64,000 nucleotides of DNA. Origin: Labilibaculum euxinicum. GTDB lineage: Bacteria; Bacteroidota; Bacteroidia; Bacteroidales; Marinifilaceae. Each line of letters starts with the position of its first letter. The stretch's first letter is position 1. Location of the stretch: NCBI RefSeq assembly GCF_009795715.1, contig NZ_WTCR01000001.1:310001-374000 (forward strand). Direction: 5' to 3'. This document shows positions 52,481 to 62,493 of the stretch, one piece after another. Position numbers and translations under genes: made by a program. The notes under the pieces are model-generated. The model had not been told where the DNA came from, made no database searches, and saw only the letters and a program-made list of their open reading frames with translations.

Positions 52481-55400
52481 ATGAGGTACTCTATTACAAT
52501 TTTAATTTCCTTTTTTCTGACTTTGATCCCTAATAATCCTAGTCAGGCTCAACAATATAGTTTTAAGAATTATTCTCTTGAAGAAGGTCTGCCTCAATCT
52601 GAGGTATTCAGTTTAATTCAGGATAAAAAGGGAAACCTATGGATGGGAACAAACGGAGGAGGAATATCCCGGTTTAATGGCAAAGAATTTTTCTCCTACA
52701 ACAAAACTCATGGTCTTGCCGACAACAATATCAGATCATTACTGCAAGACACAAAAGACAATTTATGGATAGGAACCAGTATTGGCATTTCCAGTTTTAA
52801 TGGTGTCTCGTTCCATAATTACGATAAAAAAGACAGTCTCCCAAACGCAATTTACTTTCAAATACTTGAAGACAACAAAGGCAGAATATGGGCTCTTGGA
52901 GCCGATCAAAACAACAGATTTTTAATGCATTACAACAATGGGCATTTCTATGATTTTGGAGATAAGCACCCGGAATTAAATAAAAACAATCGGGTTTTAT
53001 CCATTTTCATGGATAATGAAAAAACTTTATTCATCACGACCAGAAATGGGCTTTACACTTACATAGACGAAAAACTTTCCAGATCTGACTATAACAATCT
53101 GCCTGAATTTGCTGATCAAATTATTATTCCTGTACTTCAGGATGCGAGTAATCAGATTTGGTTTCGAAATTTCATTCCTGGATATGGCAATAAAATTTAC
53201 AGAATTGAAAATAAAAAACCGATCCAAATTAAATTACCTGATGAAATACCCCCCTTAAACATTGGAAATATGATGCTTGATTCGAATCAAATATTATGGG
53301 TTAGTGTTGGCGGAACCGGTGTTGTTTTGGTTGATGGAGAAAATGTAAAAATAATAGATGGCAGTCGGGGCTTAATTAATCCATTTATCAATACTATCGT
53401 TGAAGATAATTCAGGAAATATCTGGCTTACAACCAATGGAAATGGTCTGGTAAAATATGGCGATAACAAGTTTCTTTCACTCAGCTTTGTTAATGATATT
53501 GGAGGAAATATTGTCAGAGCAATTTTTCAAGATTCTAAAAAAAATTACTGGTTTAGTATTGCCGGCAAAGGAGTCGTTCAATTCAGAAAAAACCACAAAA
53601 AGACTTTTACTCCGCAAGACAATCCCGGTCTGCTAAACATTAGGGATTTTCATGAACTTCCCAACGGAAAATTATTAATGGCAGGCTTCAATGGCATATT
53701 TGAGTTTAACGGTTCTTCATTTAAAGAGGTTTCAGAACGCTATGGTCTTCCTATTGGTACCGGAGTAATTGACATTTTAAGTGTTGATGATGAATTATGG
53801 CTTACAACACAAGGAATGGGCGTTATTCACATCGATAAAAACAAAAAGAGAACTCAGATTTCAAATCAGAGTCATGGATTAAAGGTTGATTTTATCACCA
53901 GTGTTTATGTAGATTCCAAAAAGCGGGCCTGGTTTTGCCATTTCCAAGGCTTATCGATGTATGATGGAGAAAAAGTAATCAATTTTGATGAAACCAATGG
54001 CCTGAATTACAAATGGGTGATGCAGGTAACAGAAGATTCTTTGGGTCGAATTTGGGCTGCCACATTTAGTGGCGGCATCAATATTTGGGACGGTATCAAC
54101 TGGACCTATCTAACTTCTGAAAAAGGCCTAAGCTCTAACATAGTTTACTCAATTCTTACTGATAAAGAAGGTACTGTTTGGGCCGGCGTTCAGAATGGTG
54201 TTGATAAAGTAGAATACTCTAAATCTGGAGAAATATCTTCGATAAGAAACTATAATAAATATGATGGTTTTATTGGTATTGAAAACAACGGAAGTTGTAA
54301 TTATATCGATGCAAATAAAAACCTTTGGTTCGGAACCATTAACGGAGCAATGATGTTCAATCCGAGTAAAGATCAGATCAACAAAATTCCACCAACCATT
54401 CAACTTACCGATATCAAACTATTTTTCAAGACGGTGAATTGGAGAGATGAAAAATACAGCAAATATCTTAGCGGTGTAAATTCATGGTTTCCTCTTCCTC
54501 AGGATTTAAAACTAACTCACGATATGAACCATCTTAGTTTTAATTTTGAAGCCCTCAGCTACAAAGCACCTGAAAAAGTAAAATATCAATGGAAATTAGA
54601 AGGCCTGGATCAGGATTGGTCACCAATAAGCTCAAAAAATGAAGCTGTTTACTCTCGAATTCCTCCGGGAGATTACACTTTAAAAGTTAAGGCATCAAAC
54701 AGTGATGGAGTATGGACTCCCAAAGCCTACGAATATAAATTCTCAATAAGTCCGCCATGGTGGAATACCTGGTGGGCCAGAAGCATTGGTCTTCTGCTTA
54801 TTGGCTTATCTATTTACCTGATTGTTAGAATTCGCATTCAAAACATTCAGCAAAAAAAGAAAGAACTGGAGAAACTAGTTAAAGAAAAAACGCAAGAGAT
54901 AAGTCTTCAAAACTCAGAAATTGAATCAAAAAATAAGGTTTTACAAAACCAGAAAGATGAAATACTGATACAATCTCAACACCTTCAAAAATCCTATATG
55001 AATCTAATTCATTTGAATGATATAGGTAAAGCTGTTACAGCCAGCTTATCTGTTGAGAAAATAATTGACACGGTTTACGAGTCGGTAAATGAATTAATGG
55101 ATGCTTCAATTTTTGGGATAGGTATTTACCAAGCAGCGAATAATTGCCTTATTTTCCCAAGAATTAAAGAAGTGGGAAAAGATCTTGATTCGGTAGAATT
55201 TGCTCTTGAAGATGACACTCGGTTAGCTGTTTATTGTTTTAAAAACGACAAAGAATTATTCATATCTGATCTTGAAAAGGAATACCGAAAATACATTACT
55301 AAAATTATACCTATCGAAAAAACCGGTACTCCTCAATCGGTTATTTATTTGCCTTTAAAAATAAAAAACAAAATTACAGGAGTTATTACTGTTCAAAGTT

Positions 55401-56278
55401 TTGCTAAAAATGCATTTCAGGAATATCATCTTTCCTTGCTGCAAAATATTGCTGTATATGCGAGCATCGCAATTGAAAATGCTCAATCGTATCGAAACAT
55501 CGAAATTCAAAGCAGAAGATTGCAGAAAGCCAACAAGGAGGTTAAAATCAAAAAAGAGGAAATTGAACAAAAAAACAATGAACTAACAGAGCTAAATAAT
55601 GAAAAGAATCACTTGATTGGAATCATAGCTCATGATTTAAAAAATCCTTTAACATCAACCATTTCTATTACAGAATATTTAAAATCGCAGATGGAGGAAA
55701 GCAATCATCCTGAAAATTTAGAGAATGTCAATTTCATGCTAAAAGCCCTTCAACGCATGAATAACATGATTACTAAAATACTTGATATTGGAATGATTGA
55801 ATCAAAAAATATCAATTTACAATTGGAAAAAACTAATCTTAAAAAATTAATAGAAGCTGTAAATTTCAACTTTAAAGATCATCTTAAAAGAAAACAGTTA
55901 ACGCTAAAGCTTGATGTTTATGATGCCTATGCCATGGTAGACCGAAACTATATGACTCAAGTATATGAAAACTTAATTTCGAATGCGATAAAATTTTCTC
56001 CCTCTAATAAAAATATAAATATCCGAATTTGGGAAGAGGGACAAATGGTAAGATCGGTTATTAGTGATGAAGGACCGGGAATTCCAATAGAAGATCAGAA
56101 AAAACTATTTGGAAAATTCCAGATTTTAAGTACAAAACCAACTGCAGGAGAGAAATCAACCGGCCTGGGATTATCCATTGTGAAAAAATATATAGAAGCT
56201 ATGAAAGGAAAAGTTTGGTGTGAGAGTGAGACTGGCAAGGGTGCTCATTTTTATATTGATCTGGAGAAAGCGAATTAA
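52481..56278 (+). CDS. Two-component propeller sensor histidine kinase (1265 aa)
   Basis: A membrane sensor. The signal peptide (about 1-24) precedes many Reg_prop beta-propeller repeats (to about 640; recurring NLWIGT / GRIWA blades). A Y_Y_Y domain (about 680-745), one membrane helix (about 768-788), a coiled coil, a GAF domain (about 855-1005), HisKA with phospho-acceptor His1051 in IIAHDLKNP, and a HATPase (N-box near 1168, DEGPGIP, STGLGLSI) follow. Unlike hybrid regulators of Bacteroidota polysaccharide loci it has no receiver or AraC output domain, and no response regulator is adjacent. Its ligand is unknown; it sits between hydE and hydG. Confidence 0.94.
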   Translation: MRYSITILISFFLTLIPNNPSQAQQYSFKNYSLEEGLPQSEVFSLIQDKKGNLWMGTNGGGISRFNGKEFFSYNKTHGLADNNIRSLLQDTKDNLWIGTSIGISSFNGVSFHNYDKKDSLPNAIYFQILEDNKGRIWALGADQNNRFLMHYNNGHFYDFGDKHPELNKNNRVLSIFMDNEKTLFITTRNGLYTYIDEKLSRSDYNNLPEFADQIIIPVLQDASNQIWFRNFIPGYGNKIYRIENKKPIQIKLPDEIPPLNIGNMMLDSNQILWVSVGGTGVVLVDGENVKIIDGSRGLINPFINTIVEDNSGNIWLTTNGNGLVKYGDNKFLSLSFVNDIGGNIVRAIFQDSKKNYWFSIAGKGVVQFRKNHKKTFTPQDNPGLLNIRDFHELPNGKLLMAGFNGIFEFNGSSFKEVSERYGLPIGTGVIDILSVDDELWLTTQGMGVIHIDKNKKRTQISNQSHGLKVDFITSVYVDSKKRAWFCHFQGLSMYDGEKVINFDETNGLNYKWVMQVTEDSLGRIWAATFSGGINIWDGINWTYLTSEKGLSSNIVYSILTDKEGTVWAGVQNGVDKVEYSKSGEISSIRNYNKYDGFIGIENNGSCNYIDANKNLWFGTINGAMMFNPSKDQINKIPPTIQLTDIKLFFKTVNWRDEKYSKYLSGVNSWFPLPQDLKLTHDMNHLSFNFEALSYKAPEKVKYQWKLEGLDQDWSPISSKNEAVYSRIPPGDYTLKVKASNSDGVWTPKAYEYKFSISPPWWNTWWARSIGLLLIGLSIYLIVRIRIQNIQQKKKELEKLVKEKTQEISLQNSEIESKNKVLQNQKDEILIQSQHLQKSYMNLIHLNDIGKAVTASLSVEKIIDTVYESVNELMDASIFGIGIYQAANNCLIFPRIKEVGKDLDSVEFALEDDTRLAVYCFKNDKELFISDLEKEYRKYITKIIPIEKTGTPQSVIYLPLKIKNKITGVITVQSFAKNAFQEYHLSLLQNIAVYASIAIENAQSYRNIEIQSRRLQKANKEVKIKKEEIEQKNNELTELNNEKNHLIGIIAHDLKNPLTSTISITEYLKSQMEESNHPENLENVNFMLKALQRMNNMITKILDIGMIESKNINLQLEKTNLKKLIEAVNFNFKDHLKRKQLTLKLDVYDAYAMVDRNYMTQVYENLISNAIKFSPSNKNINIRIWEEGQMVRSVISDEGPGIPIEDQKKLFGKFQILSTKPTAGEKSTGLGLSIVKKYIEAMKGKVWCESETGKGAHFYIDLEKAN

Positions 56279-56308
56279 AAAAAGTCCGGCATTACCGGAC
56301 TTTTTTTA
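56278..56308. terminator. Bidirectional terminator between the sensor kinase and TM1266-type genes
   Basis: AAAGTCCGG-CATTA-CCGGACTTT is flanked by A-runs and T-runs, serving both convergent genes. Confidence 0.88.
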
Positions 56309-56312
56309 ATCG

Positions 56313-56576
56313 TTACGACTCAAACATCATATGCTGAATTTCAACTCCTTCAATCATATAAATTTCTTTTTCGAATCGTTCCATTTCTTTTTCTGATCCA
56401 ATCACCTGAATCAACAGCAACCCTTGAGGATGACTCTTCCGATGTTCCACATCGAATAAACCCAAGCGGGTTTTAATAGAATCTGCGTATTGAACAAGAA
56501 TTTTCTGTACACAACCATCTTCTTTTTCCTTGTCGCGGATAAGAATACCAAATATCCAAATAGATGATGTTTCCAT
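56313..56576 (-). CDS. TM1266-family putative iron-only hydrogenase system regulator
   Basis: An 87-aa ferredoxin-fold (ACT/NikR-C-like) protein. Key features are the N-terminal IWIFGILIRDKEKE, a central TRLGLFDVEHRKSHPQGLLLI and the C-terminal IEGVEIQHMMF, matching the TM1266 family often encoded with [FeFe]-hydrogenase maturases. There is no DNA-binding domain; its role as a regulator is only presumed in the family. It lies 86 bp downstream of nothing else on its strand than hydG's far side: it follows hydG's neighbourhood directly, with hydG ending at 56663 on the same strand, so cotranscription after hydG is plausible. Confidence 0.8.
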   Translation of the reverse strand: METSSIWIFGILIRDKEKEDGCVQKILVQYADSIKTRLGLFDVEHRKSHPQGLLLIQVIGSEKEMERFEKEIYMIEGVEIQHMMFES

Positions 56577-56662
56577 AAGAACGAATTTAGAGTTATCAGA
56601 CGGATTAGTAACAAGTTACAAAAAACATCTCATCTCCAAAAATCAAAATCCTTTTCAGTTTG

Positions 56663-58096
56663 CTAATAATAAAGATCACGCTCACCCTGCTTAACCAGCT
56701 CTAAGCGCTTGTGCAAATCTTCAGTTTTCTGGAAATCTTTCAATTCGTCTATTTTCACATCAATTAAATCATATCCTTTCTTTTTCATTTCTGGTGTGGC
56801 ATAATCCTCCAAGTACTCAGCTAAAGTTAAAATGGCATTTTGAGAACAAAACCGTTTTATAAAACCAGGAACCGAAAACTCCATAAAATGCTCCCCCGTT
56901 CTACCTTTCCGGTAACAAGCAGTACAGAATGAAGGCAAATACTTTTTCTCCAGAAGCTCATCAATCACTTCCGATAAACTACGGGGATCTCCAATTTCGA
57001 ATTGTTCCTGTTCTAATTTTTGCTCTTTAGCATTATCTTCGGAATATCCTCCTAATTGAATATTAGTACCCGCATCAATCTGAGAAACACCAAGCTTAAT
57101 TACCTCTTGCCTGATTTCCTTTGACTCTCTGGCTGTAAGAATCATTCCAGTATAAGGAACTGCCAGTCTAAGAATCGCAACAAGTCTAACAAAATCCTTG
57201 TCGCTAACTTCAAATTCAGGATCAATATTAGAATCGGAAGCGGCTTTAATTCGTGGGAAAGAGATCGTGTGTGGTCCAACATTATAACAAGCCTCGAAAT
57301 GATTCACATGACGAAGCAAACCCAACACTTCATATTTCCAATCATACAAGCCAAACAATGCACCAATACCAACATCATCAATTAATGCCTCCTGCGCTCT
57401 GTCAAGACCAGTTAAGCGCCAATTAAAATCTCTCTTTTTGCCACTTAAGTGATATTTAGCATATGCCTCCCGGTGATAGGTTTCCTGAAAAATCTGATAG
57501 GTTCCAATCCCAGATTCCTTAACTATTTTAAACCCTTCAATATCAAGAGGAGCTGCATTGATGTTTACTCTCCGTATTTCACCATTACCCGATTTCACAT
57601 CATAGACTGTTTTTACTGAATCAGCAATAAAATCAGCATCGTACATTGGGTGTTCACCATAAACCAGAATCAGTCTTTTTTGACCAGAATCCTCTAAGGC
57701 TTTAACTTCCGATTTAATTTGCTCGTGCGCAAGGGTTGTCCTTTTTTGTTTGATATTTGAGGCTCTAAAACCACAATATGTACAATTGTTTACACACTTA
57801 TTCCCAATATACAAAGGAGCAAAAATAACGATACGGTCACCATATACCTTTTCCTTAAGTGTTCTTGCTCCAGCTTTAATCTCTTCGATTAATTTTTCAT
57901 CTTCAACCTTTAACAAAACGGCAGTCTCCTGCAAGCTTAATCGATTCTTATCCAATGATTTTTGAATAATCCGACGAACATTTTCTTCGGTTGGCTGGGC
58001 TTCTTCCAAAATCTCCCAAATTTCAGATTCATCAATAAAAGGTTTCATCCTTTCATCTTTAATCCGATACTCCTGAGGTTTGTAGATCATTTTCAT
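56663..58096 (-). CDS. hydG: [FeFe]-hydrogenase H-cluster maturase HydG (radical SAM tyrosine lyase)
   Basis: Cleaves tyrosine to provide CO and cyanide ligands for the H-cluster. The radical SAM motif is CVNNCTYC; the C-terminal second [4Fe-4S] site is in FCTACYRKGRTGEHFM with a further Cys in RFCSQNA. The frame opens at 58186, but MKMIYKPQEYRIKDE (58096, or MIYKPQ two residues later) matches the usual HydG start, giving about 477 aa. The gene lies directly upstream of the TM1266-type gene. Confidence 0.95.
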   Translation of the reverse strand: MKMIYKPQEYRIKDERMKPFIDESEIWEILEEAQPTEENVRRIIQKSLDKNRLSLQETAVLLKVEDEKLIEEIKAGARTLKEKVYGDRIVIFAPLYIGNKCVNNCTYCGFRASNIKQKRTTLAHEQIKSEVKALEDSGQKRLILVYGEHPMYDADFIADSVKTVYDVKSGNGEIRRVNINAAPLDIEGFKIVKESGIGTYQIFQETYHREAYAKYHLSGKKRDFNWRLTGLDRAQEALIDDVGIGALFGLYDWKYEVLGLLRHVNHFEACYNVGPHTISFPRIKAASDSNIDPEFEVSDKDFVRLVAILRLAVPYTGMILTARESKEIRQEVIKLGVSQIDAGTNIQLGGYSEDNAKEQKLEQEQFEIGDPRSLSEVIDELLEKKYLPSFCTACYRKGRTGEHFMEFSVPGFIKRFCSQNAILTLAEYLEDYATPEMKKKGYDLIDVKIDELKDFQKTEDLHKRLELVKQGERDLYY

Positions 58097-58249
58097 GTTT
58101 TGCGCTGTATTGTCACGAAAAACGGATAGTATATACGACCCTGTATTTTCATGTATTTTGTTAGTTTCCAGATCAAAATTAAACATTATTATTCTGATTC
58201 AATAATAATTTAGAGTTTAAGATTTATTCTGTTCCTTTTCTCAATCCAT

Positions 58250-58281
58250 AAAAAAACCCAAGGTCGTTAATACCTTGGGTT
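58250..58281 (-). terminator. Terminator downstream of the outer-membrane protein gene
   Basis: AACCCAAGGT-CGTTAAT-ACCTTGGGTT is a perfect 10-bp stem, followed on the minus strand by T6-7. Confidence 0.85.
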
Positions 58282-58304
58282 ATCTATAATTTAATACATT
58301 TTTT

Positions 58305-59573
58305 TTATTGATACTTCCGCTTCACAAACCAAGTTTCAAACAAATTAAAATCGATTGTTACCCGCGTGTAATCTTCACGAACCATATTATTATTTAAGGT
58401 TCCTGTACTACCAAATTCTACTGCTATATTCAACATTCCTTTCTGTTGTGCCATCGGAATTCCAAGTCCCAAACTAAGCCCATAAGAGTCAATATTATTA
58501 CCTCCAACTTTTATATAGCCGTTATCGTAAAATCCGCCCATCCGATAAGTCATTTTCTTTATGAATTTCCTTGCATAACCATCATTGGCATTATACTCCA
58601 TTCCAAGACTAAACTTGTCACGATTAACCAGATCCGTAGCTTCATCAAAAATTCTTGTTCCACTCCATTTTTCATGAGTATAATCGCCGCCAAACCAAAG
58701 GTGTTTTCCCTTATTTAATCCAAAACCCACACCAAAACTTTCCGGAACATCAAAAGTTCCACGATCCTCATCTTCAAATCTACTTGCAGAACTATTTGAA
58801 ACATAGACACTTGTAATCTTTTTAGCATCCACACTAATGTTCGGCTGATACATACCTCCAAAATTAATTTTATAATCTCCAAAGGTTCTTTCGTATTGCA
58901 AAGCCAAATTAAAATATAAGCCCTTAGATATTAATTCTGTTTTTCCACTATAAACCGTAGAAGCCCCACCTTCAATTACGACATCTTCGCTTCGGGTATT
59001 GTTTCCAAATAAATAAATACCATTTACCCCCAATGATAAATCTTTACTTAACTGAACTCCGTTCGACCACACAAACTGATTTAGCCCTCCGGTTCCTAAC
59101 AGGGATCTAATCACACTTCTTGAATCTCCAAGTATTTTATCACGTTTGGTGATATCATAACCTAAACTGGAATAAGGCGAAATAGATAAAGCTGTTCCAT
59201 ATCTATGAGAAACTTTAAAACCAAATGCTATTCTCGACAAATTAAAATCATTAAAGTGATCACTCTTATCCCCTTGATTTAATTTGCTAAACTTAAAAGT
59301 TGTACCAATATTAAAATGGAATTTTAAGCTGTCAATACTACTCAAGGATGCCGGATTACTTAAGTTAAGAACATCACCTCTCTTATAACCATAGCTAACA
59401 CCGCCCATTGCAGCACTATTTCCATTCATATTTTGCATTCGCTCACCCAATCCAAAATAAGAATAAGGAGAGCTTGTATTATTTTGAGAAAAAACATTCG
59501 AAGTTATTAGTAACAGACCTAAAATAAGCAGTGCTGTAATTTTTCCGGTAGAATTAAAAAAGTTAGTATTCAT
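58305..59573 (-). CDS. Outer-membrane beta-barrel protein, FadL/PorV-like
   Basis: A 422-aa barrel with signal peptide ending LLLITSNVFSQ. The mature start NNTSSPYSYFGLGERMQNMN, NSAAMGGVSYG and NLSNPASLSSID recalls FadL/PorV-type hatch regions, followed by many amphipathic strands and a terminal barrel strand ending near ETWFVKRKYQ. The frame opens at 59687, overlapping the DUF4270 gene; the signal peptide fixes the start at 59573. It probably forms a transcript with that gene, 49 bp upstream. Substrate unknown. Confidence 0.82.
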   Translation of the reverse strand: MNTNFFNSTGKITALLILGLLLITSNVFSQNNTSSPYSYFGLGERMQNMNGNSAAMGGVSYGYKRGDVLNLSNPASLSSIDSLKFHFNIGTTFKFSKLNQGDKSDHFNDFNLSRIAFGFKVSHRYGTALSISPYSSLGYDITKRDKILGDSRSVIRSLLGTGGLNQFVWSNGVQLSKDLSLGVNGIYLFGNNTRSEDVVIEGGASTVYSGKTELISKGLYFNLALQYERTFGDYKINFGGMYQPNISVDAKKITSVYVSNSSASRFEDEDRGTFDVPESFGVGFGLNKGKHLWFGGDYTHEKWSGTRIFDEATDLVNRDKFSLGMEYNANDGYARKFIKKMTYRMGGFYDNGYIKVGGNNIDSYGLSLGLGIPMAQQKGMLNIAVEFGSTGTLNNNMVREDYTRVTIDFNLFETWFVKRKYQ

Positions 59574-59622
59574 TCTTACGTTCCACATATAATTGCAATT
59601 AATATTATTCAACGTTTGGTAA

Positions 59623-61059
59623 TTAATTTTGTACAACGTAAGTTGTTTTAAGGCGAATTCTAAAGTCAGAATTAGGATCATTTTCAATAATCATCCGATC
59701 GATTGTATTTCCAATACTTTCATAAGGAAAACCTATTAATAAAGCATCTTCATAGTCCTGACCATTAGTAAGAATATCATTAACATAGCTTGTTAAATCG
59801 ATAGAATAATAAGATTCATTTTTATGTTCGGTGTAATTATTATATACAGCCCTTAAAGCTGCACCTCTTGAATCTGTTAACGCCATAACTCTATTGTTAT
59901 CTCTGTTTGTAACATACACACTAATCGCAGATGATGGCAACCTGAAAATGGAGTTATCAAAACTTCCCTCTAAAGGATAAAAAATCAACTCAGATTTCAA
60001 CACACCACCTGTAACACCAAGGTTATTTAAATTTTCAACGTAAGGAATTTTCACTTTTGCATAAAATCCAATTCCTCCCTGAATAAATGCAAGGTCATCA
60101 GTCTCTTCCGATTTCAATTCTTCCGTTTCTTCAACAATTCGTCCCAAATCTTGAGGTGTAGAACTTTTATCGGAGACAAAATTGGAAAAATTATAATATG
60201 CTAAACCATTTTCTCCTTGTCTGGGCGCAGCTAGTATAACCGGGAAATCATGATAACCTCTATCACCTCCTTCATAAGTAAAATATAGACGTAAATTCAT
60301 ACCCGGCGCCCCTAATTTAAACGAAAACAATGCTGAATTCTCTGAACCTGGCTTCAAAACCATTCCATTAAAAAAATTTCTCCACTTGAAAATATTCTGT
60401 AACGTATCATCATCCGCATTAACCCGGTTTATAATATCCCAACCAAATGCATCATCTATCCTCAAACGCAAACCGTCTCTTTCCCTCTCTATCTCAGGTA
60501 TCGTTTTATCACCGATTGTCTTAATTTCTACCGACTGCTTTCTAGGTTTAAGATAAAATGACGCGCTTCCAAATGCAACTTCATCATGTGCAATAGTATG
60601 ATGCCCGTAGAATCCAATCTGACCATTCGGCAAATCGATTTCTTCCTTTAGTTTATGAAAGCTAATTGTTTGTTCCTGTAAGGTATCTCCATAATAACGT
60701 GTATCCGGAAAACCTATAAAGACCAAAGAGTCAAATTGCAATTTTACATTTTTCTTCCCATTTGCATCAGCTCCCATTTCAAAAGCACCCCCCAACCCTA
60801 ATGTAGTATAAAATTCAGAGCTAACCTCACCAAAAAATTCATCATGGTATCCTCCAAATAAAACATTACTATAACCTGAAGTTAGTAACGAATCTAATTT
60901 CACAGTTGCACTTCGCACAGTAAATGTGTCTATTAAATGCACTTCGGTCGATTTATCAATTAAATTGTCACCAATCTCGTGTTCCTGAAAAGTATCTGAA
61001 TTGCAACTGGTAAAAAACCAAAGAGCAGAAACAAATAGTATACTAATAAGTTTTCTCAT
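59623..61059 (-). CDS. DUF4270-family lipoprotein
   Basis: A 478-aa Bacteroidota envelope lipoprotein. The signal peptide MRKLISILFVSALWFFTSC ends in a lipobox, and the mature start (DTFQEHEIGDNLIDKSTEVH) and VRSATVKLDSLLTSG are family-typical. Beta-rich throughout; IDLTSYVNDIL near the C-terminus is another hallmark. The frame opens at 61149 but the lipobox fixes the start at 61059. Function unknown; the family is commonly exported to the surface. Confidence 0.85.
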   Translation of the reverse strand: MRKLISILFVSALWFFTSCNSDTFQEHEIGDNLIDKSTEVHLIDTFTVRSATVKLDSLLTSGYSNVLFGGYHDEFFGEVSSEFYTTLGLGGAFEMGADANGKKNVKLQFDSLVFIGFPDTRYYGDTLQEQTISFHKLKEEIDLPNGQIGFYGHHTIAHDEVAFGSASFYLKPRKQSVEIKTIGDKTIPEIERERDGLRLRIDDAFGWDIINRVNADDDTLQNIFKWRNFFNGMVLKPGSENSALFSFKLGAPGMNLRLYFTYEGGDRGYHDFPVILAAPRQGENGLAYYNFSNFVSDKSSTPQDLGRIVEETEELKSEETDDLAFIQGGIGFYAKVKIPYVENLNNLGVTGGVLKSELIFYPLEGSFDNSIFRLPSSAISVYVTNRDNNRVMALTDSRGAALRAVYNNYTEHKNESYYSIDLTSYVNDILTNGQDYEDALLIGFPYESIGNTIDRMIIENDPNSDFRIRLKTTYVVQN

Positions 61060-61337
61060 TTTTAATAAATACGGTTTACTAATCATATAGGAAAAAGATA
61101 AGTCATGAACAAAAAAATATGCCAACAAGTAACTAAAATTGTCAGACAACCCGCAAATGTATATAAAATATCGTTATTCTAAATGTTAATTTTTCTAAAC
61201 AACCTAATATTTTCAGGAACAGAAAAACAATCCTATTGAATTTTATTTATATTTGTCCTCAATACGGATGAGAATGCTTTTTTCTCTTCTTTTTTAAAGT
61301 TAAATAATTACAATATTTATTGATAAACTCATAACAA

Positions 61338-62342
61338 ATGAAACTAAGATTACTATTTGCATTTTTCGCATTATCTCTATTTATAACCAGCTGTGGCAGC
61401 AGTGACAACCTAGATGGAAACTGGATTAAAAGCTCAACTTTTCCAGGTATTGAGCGTAGTGGAGCTGTTAGCTTTGTTATCGATAATGCTGTTTATGTTG
61501 GAACAGGTTTTAATGGTAAAGATGCATTAACTTCATTCTACAAATATACAATTGAAAGAGATTGGGAGAAAATTGCAGATTTCCCAGGTACAGCAAGAAT
61601 GAAAGCTGTTGCATTTGAAGCTAACGGTAAAGGTTACGTAGGTACAGGTAGAGATGACGAAGACCAGCGGTTATCTGATTTTTATGAATATACTCCAGCT
61701 GTTGATGCTGAAGGTAACGAAATTGGAACCTGGGCTTTAGTAACAAACGAATTTCCTGGCAGTAAAAGACAAGATGCTGTAGCATTCTCAATCAATAACG
61801 TTGGATATGTTGGAACAGGGTACGGTTTCCTTGAAGGAGAAGACAGAAGCCTTCTTAAAGATTTTTACAAATTTGAGAACGGAGTTTGGTCTAAAATTAA
61901 CTTCAACGGCGAAAAATGTAAAAATACAACCAGCTTTGTTATTAATGGAAAAGCCTATATTATCTCAGGGGAAGGCAGTGCCAATGACGTATGGGAATTT
62001 GATCCGGCAGTAGGGTTTACAGCCAAAAAAAGTTTGAATAAAGATAACAAATGGGAAGATGTACAACGTTCTGAGGCTGTTTCTTTTGTGATTAACAACA
62101 AAGGTTATGTGGCTACAGGTAAAACTGGATCTTATACAAATGAGGTATGGGAATACAACCCTGCAACTGATGATTGGAACGAAAAAACATCTTTAGAATA
62201 TGAAGTTGGCGTAAGAGAAGGTGCTGTTGGTTTCTCTTTAAACAACAGAGGATTTATTGTAACTGGCTACGGTAACGGTTACCTTAGCAACATGTGGGAA
62301 TTCAATCCAACTATGAAAGAAACTGATGATGATAATTTCTAA
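61338..62342 (+). CDS. Kelch-type beta-propeller lipoprotein
   Basis: A 334-aa lipoprotein with signal peptide ending LFITSC (Cys19). About six repeats of the form FPGxxRxxAVxFxxxxxxYVGTG...LxDFYEYxP, each ending in a W/F/Y-containing strand, predict a galactose-oxidase/Kelch-like propeller. No catalytic copper residues were looked for successfully. A binding role on the cell surface is likely. It stands alone with its own terminator, divergent from the DUF4270 gene. Confidence 0.88.
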   Translation: MKLRLLFAFFALSLFITSCGSSDNLDGNWIKSSTFPGIERSGAVSFVIDNAVYVGTGFNGKDALTSFYKYTIERDWEKIADFPGTARMKAVAFEANGKGYVGTGRDDEDQRLSDFYEYTPAVDAEGNEIGTWALVTNEFPGSKRQDAVAFSINNVGYVGTGYGFLEGEDRSLLKDFYKFENGVWSKINFNGEKCKNTTSFVINGKAYIISGEGSANDVWEFDPAVGFTAKKSLNKDNKWEDVQRSEAVSFVINNKGYVATGKTGSYTNEVWEYNPATDDWNEKTSLEYEVGVREGAVGFSLNNRGFIVTGYGNGYLSNMWEFNPTMKETDDDNF

Positions 62343-62367
62343 ATCATCTTAAAATATTTAATTTAAA

Positions 62368-62397
62368 AACACTGCAAAAAATGCAGTGTTTTTTTTT
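62368..62397 (+). terminator. Kelch gene terminator
   Basis: AACACTGC-AAAAAAT-GCAGTGTT followed by T8-9. Confidence 0.88.
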
Positions 62398-62445
62398 GCT
62401 TCAAGATCAGATATAATTTAAATTGACAATAAAAATCTGCAATAA

Positions 62446-62473
62446 TAAAAAACCTCCGACCATTGGCCGAAGG
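62446..62473 (-). terminator. Terminator of the NuoE-like gene
   Basis: On the minus strand CCTTCGGCC-AAT-GGTCGGAGG is followed by T6. Confidence 0.8.
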
Positions 62474-62493
62474 CTTAAAATTATAATCCGGTT

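Noticed and set aside
52481-56278. Hybrid two-component regulator (HTCS)
   Set aside because: The propeller and kinase are typical, but the protein ends after the ATPase domain; no receiver or AraC domain is present.
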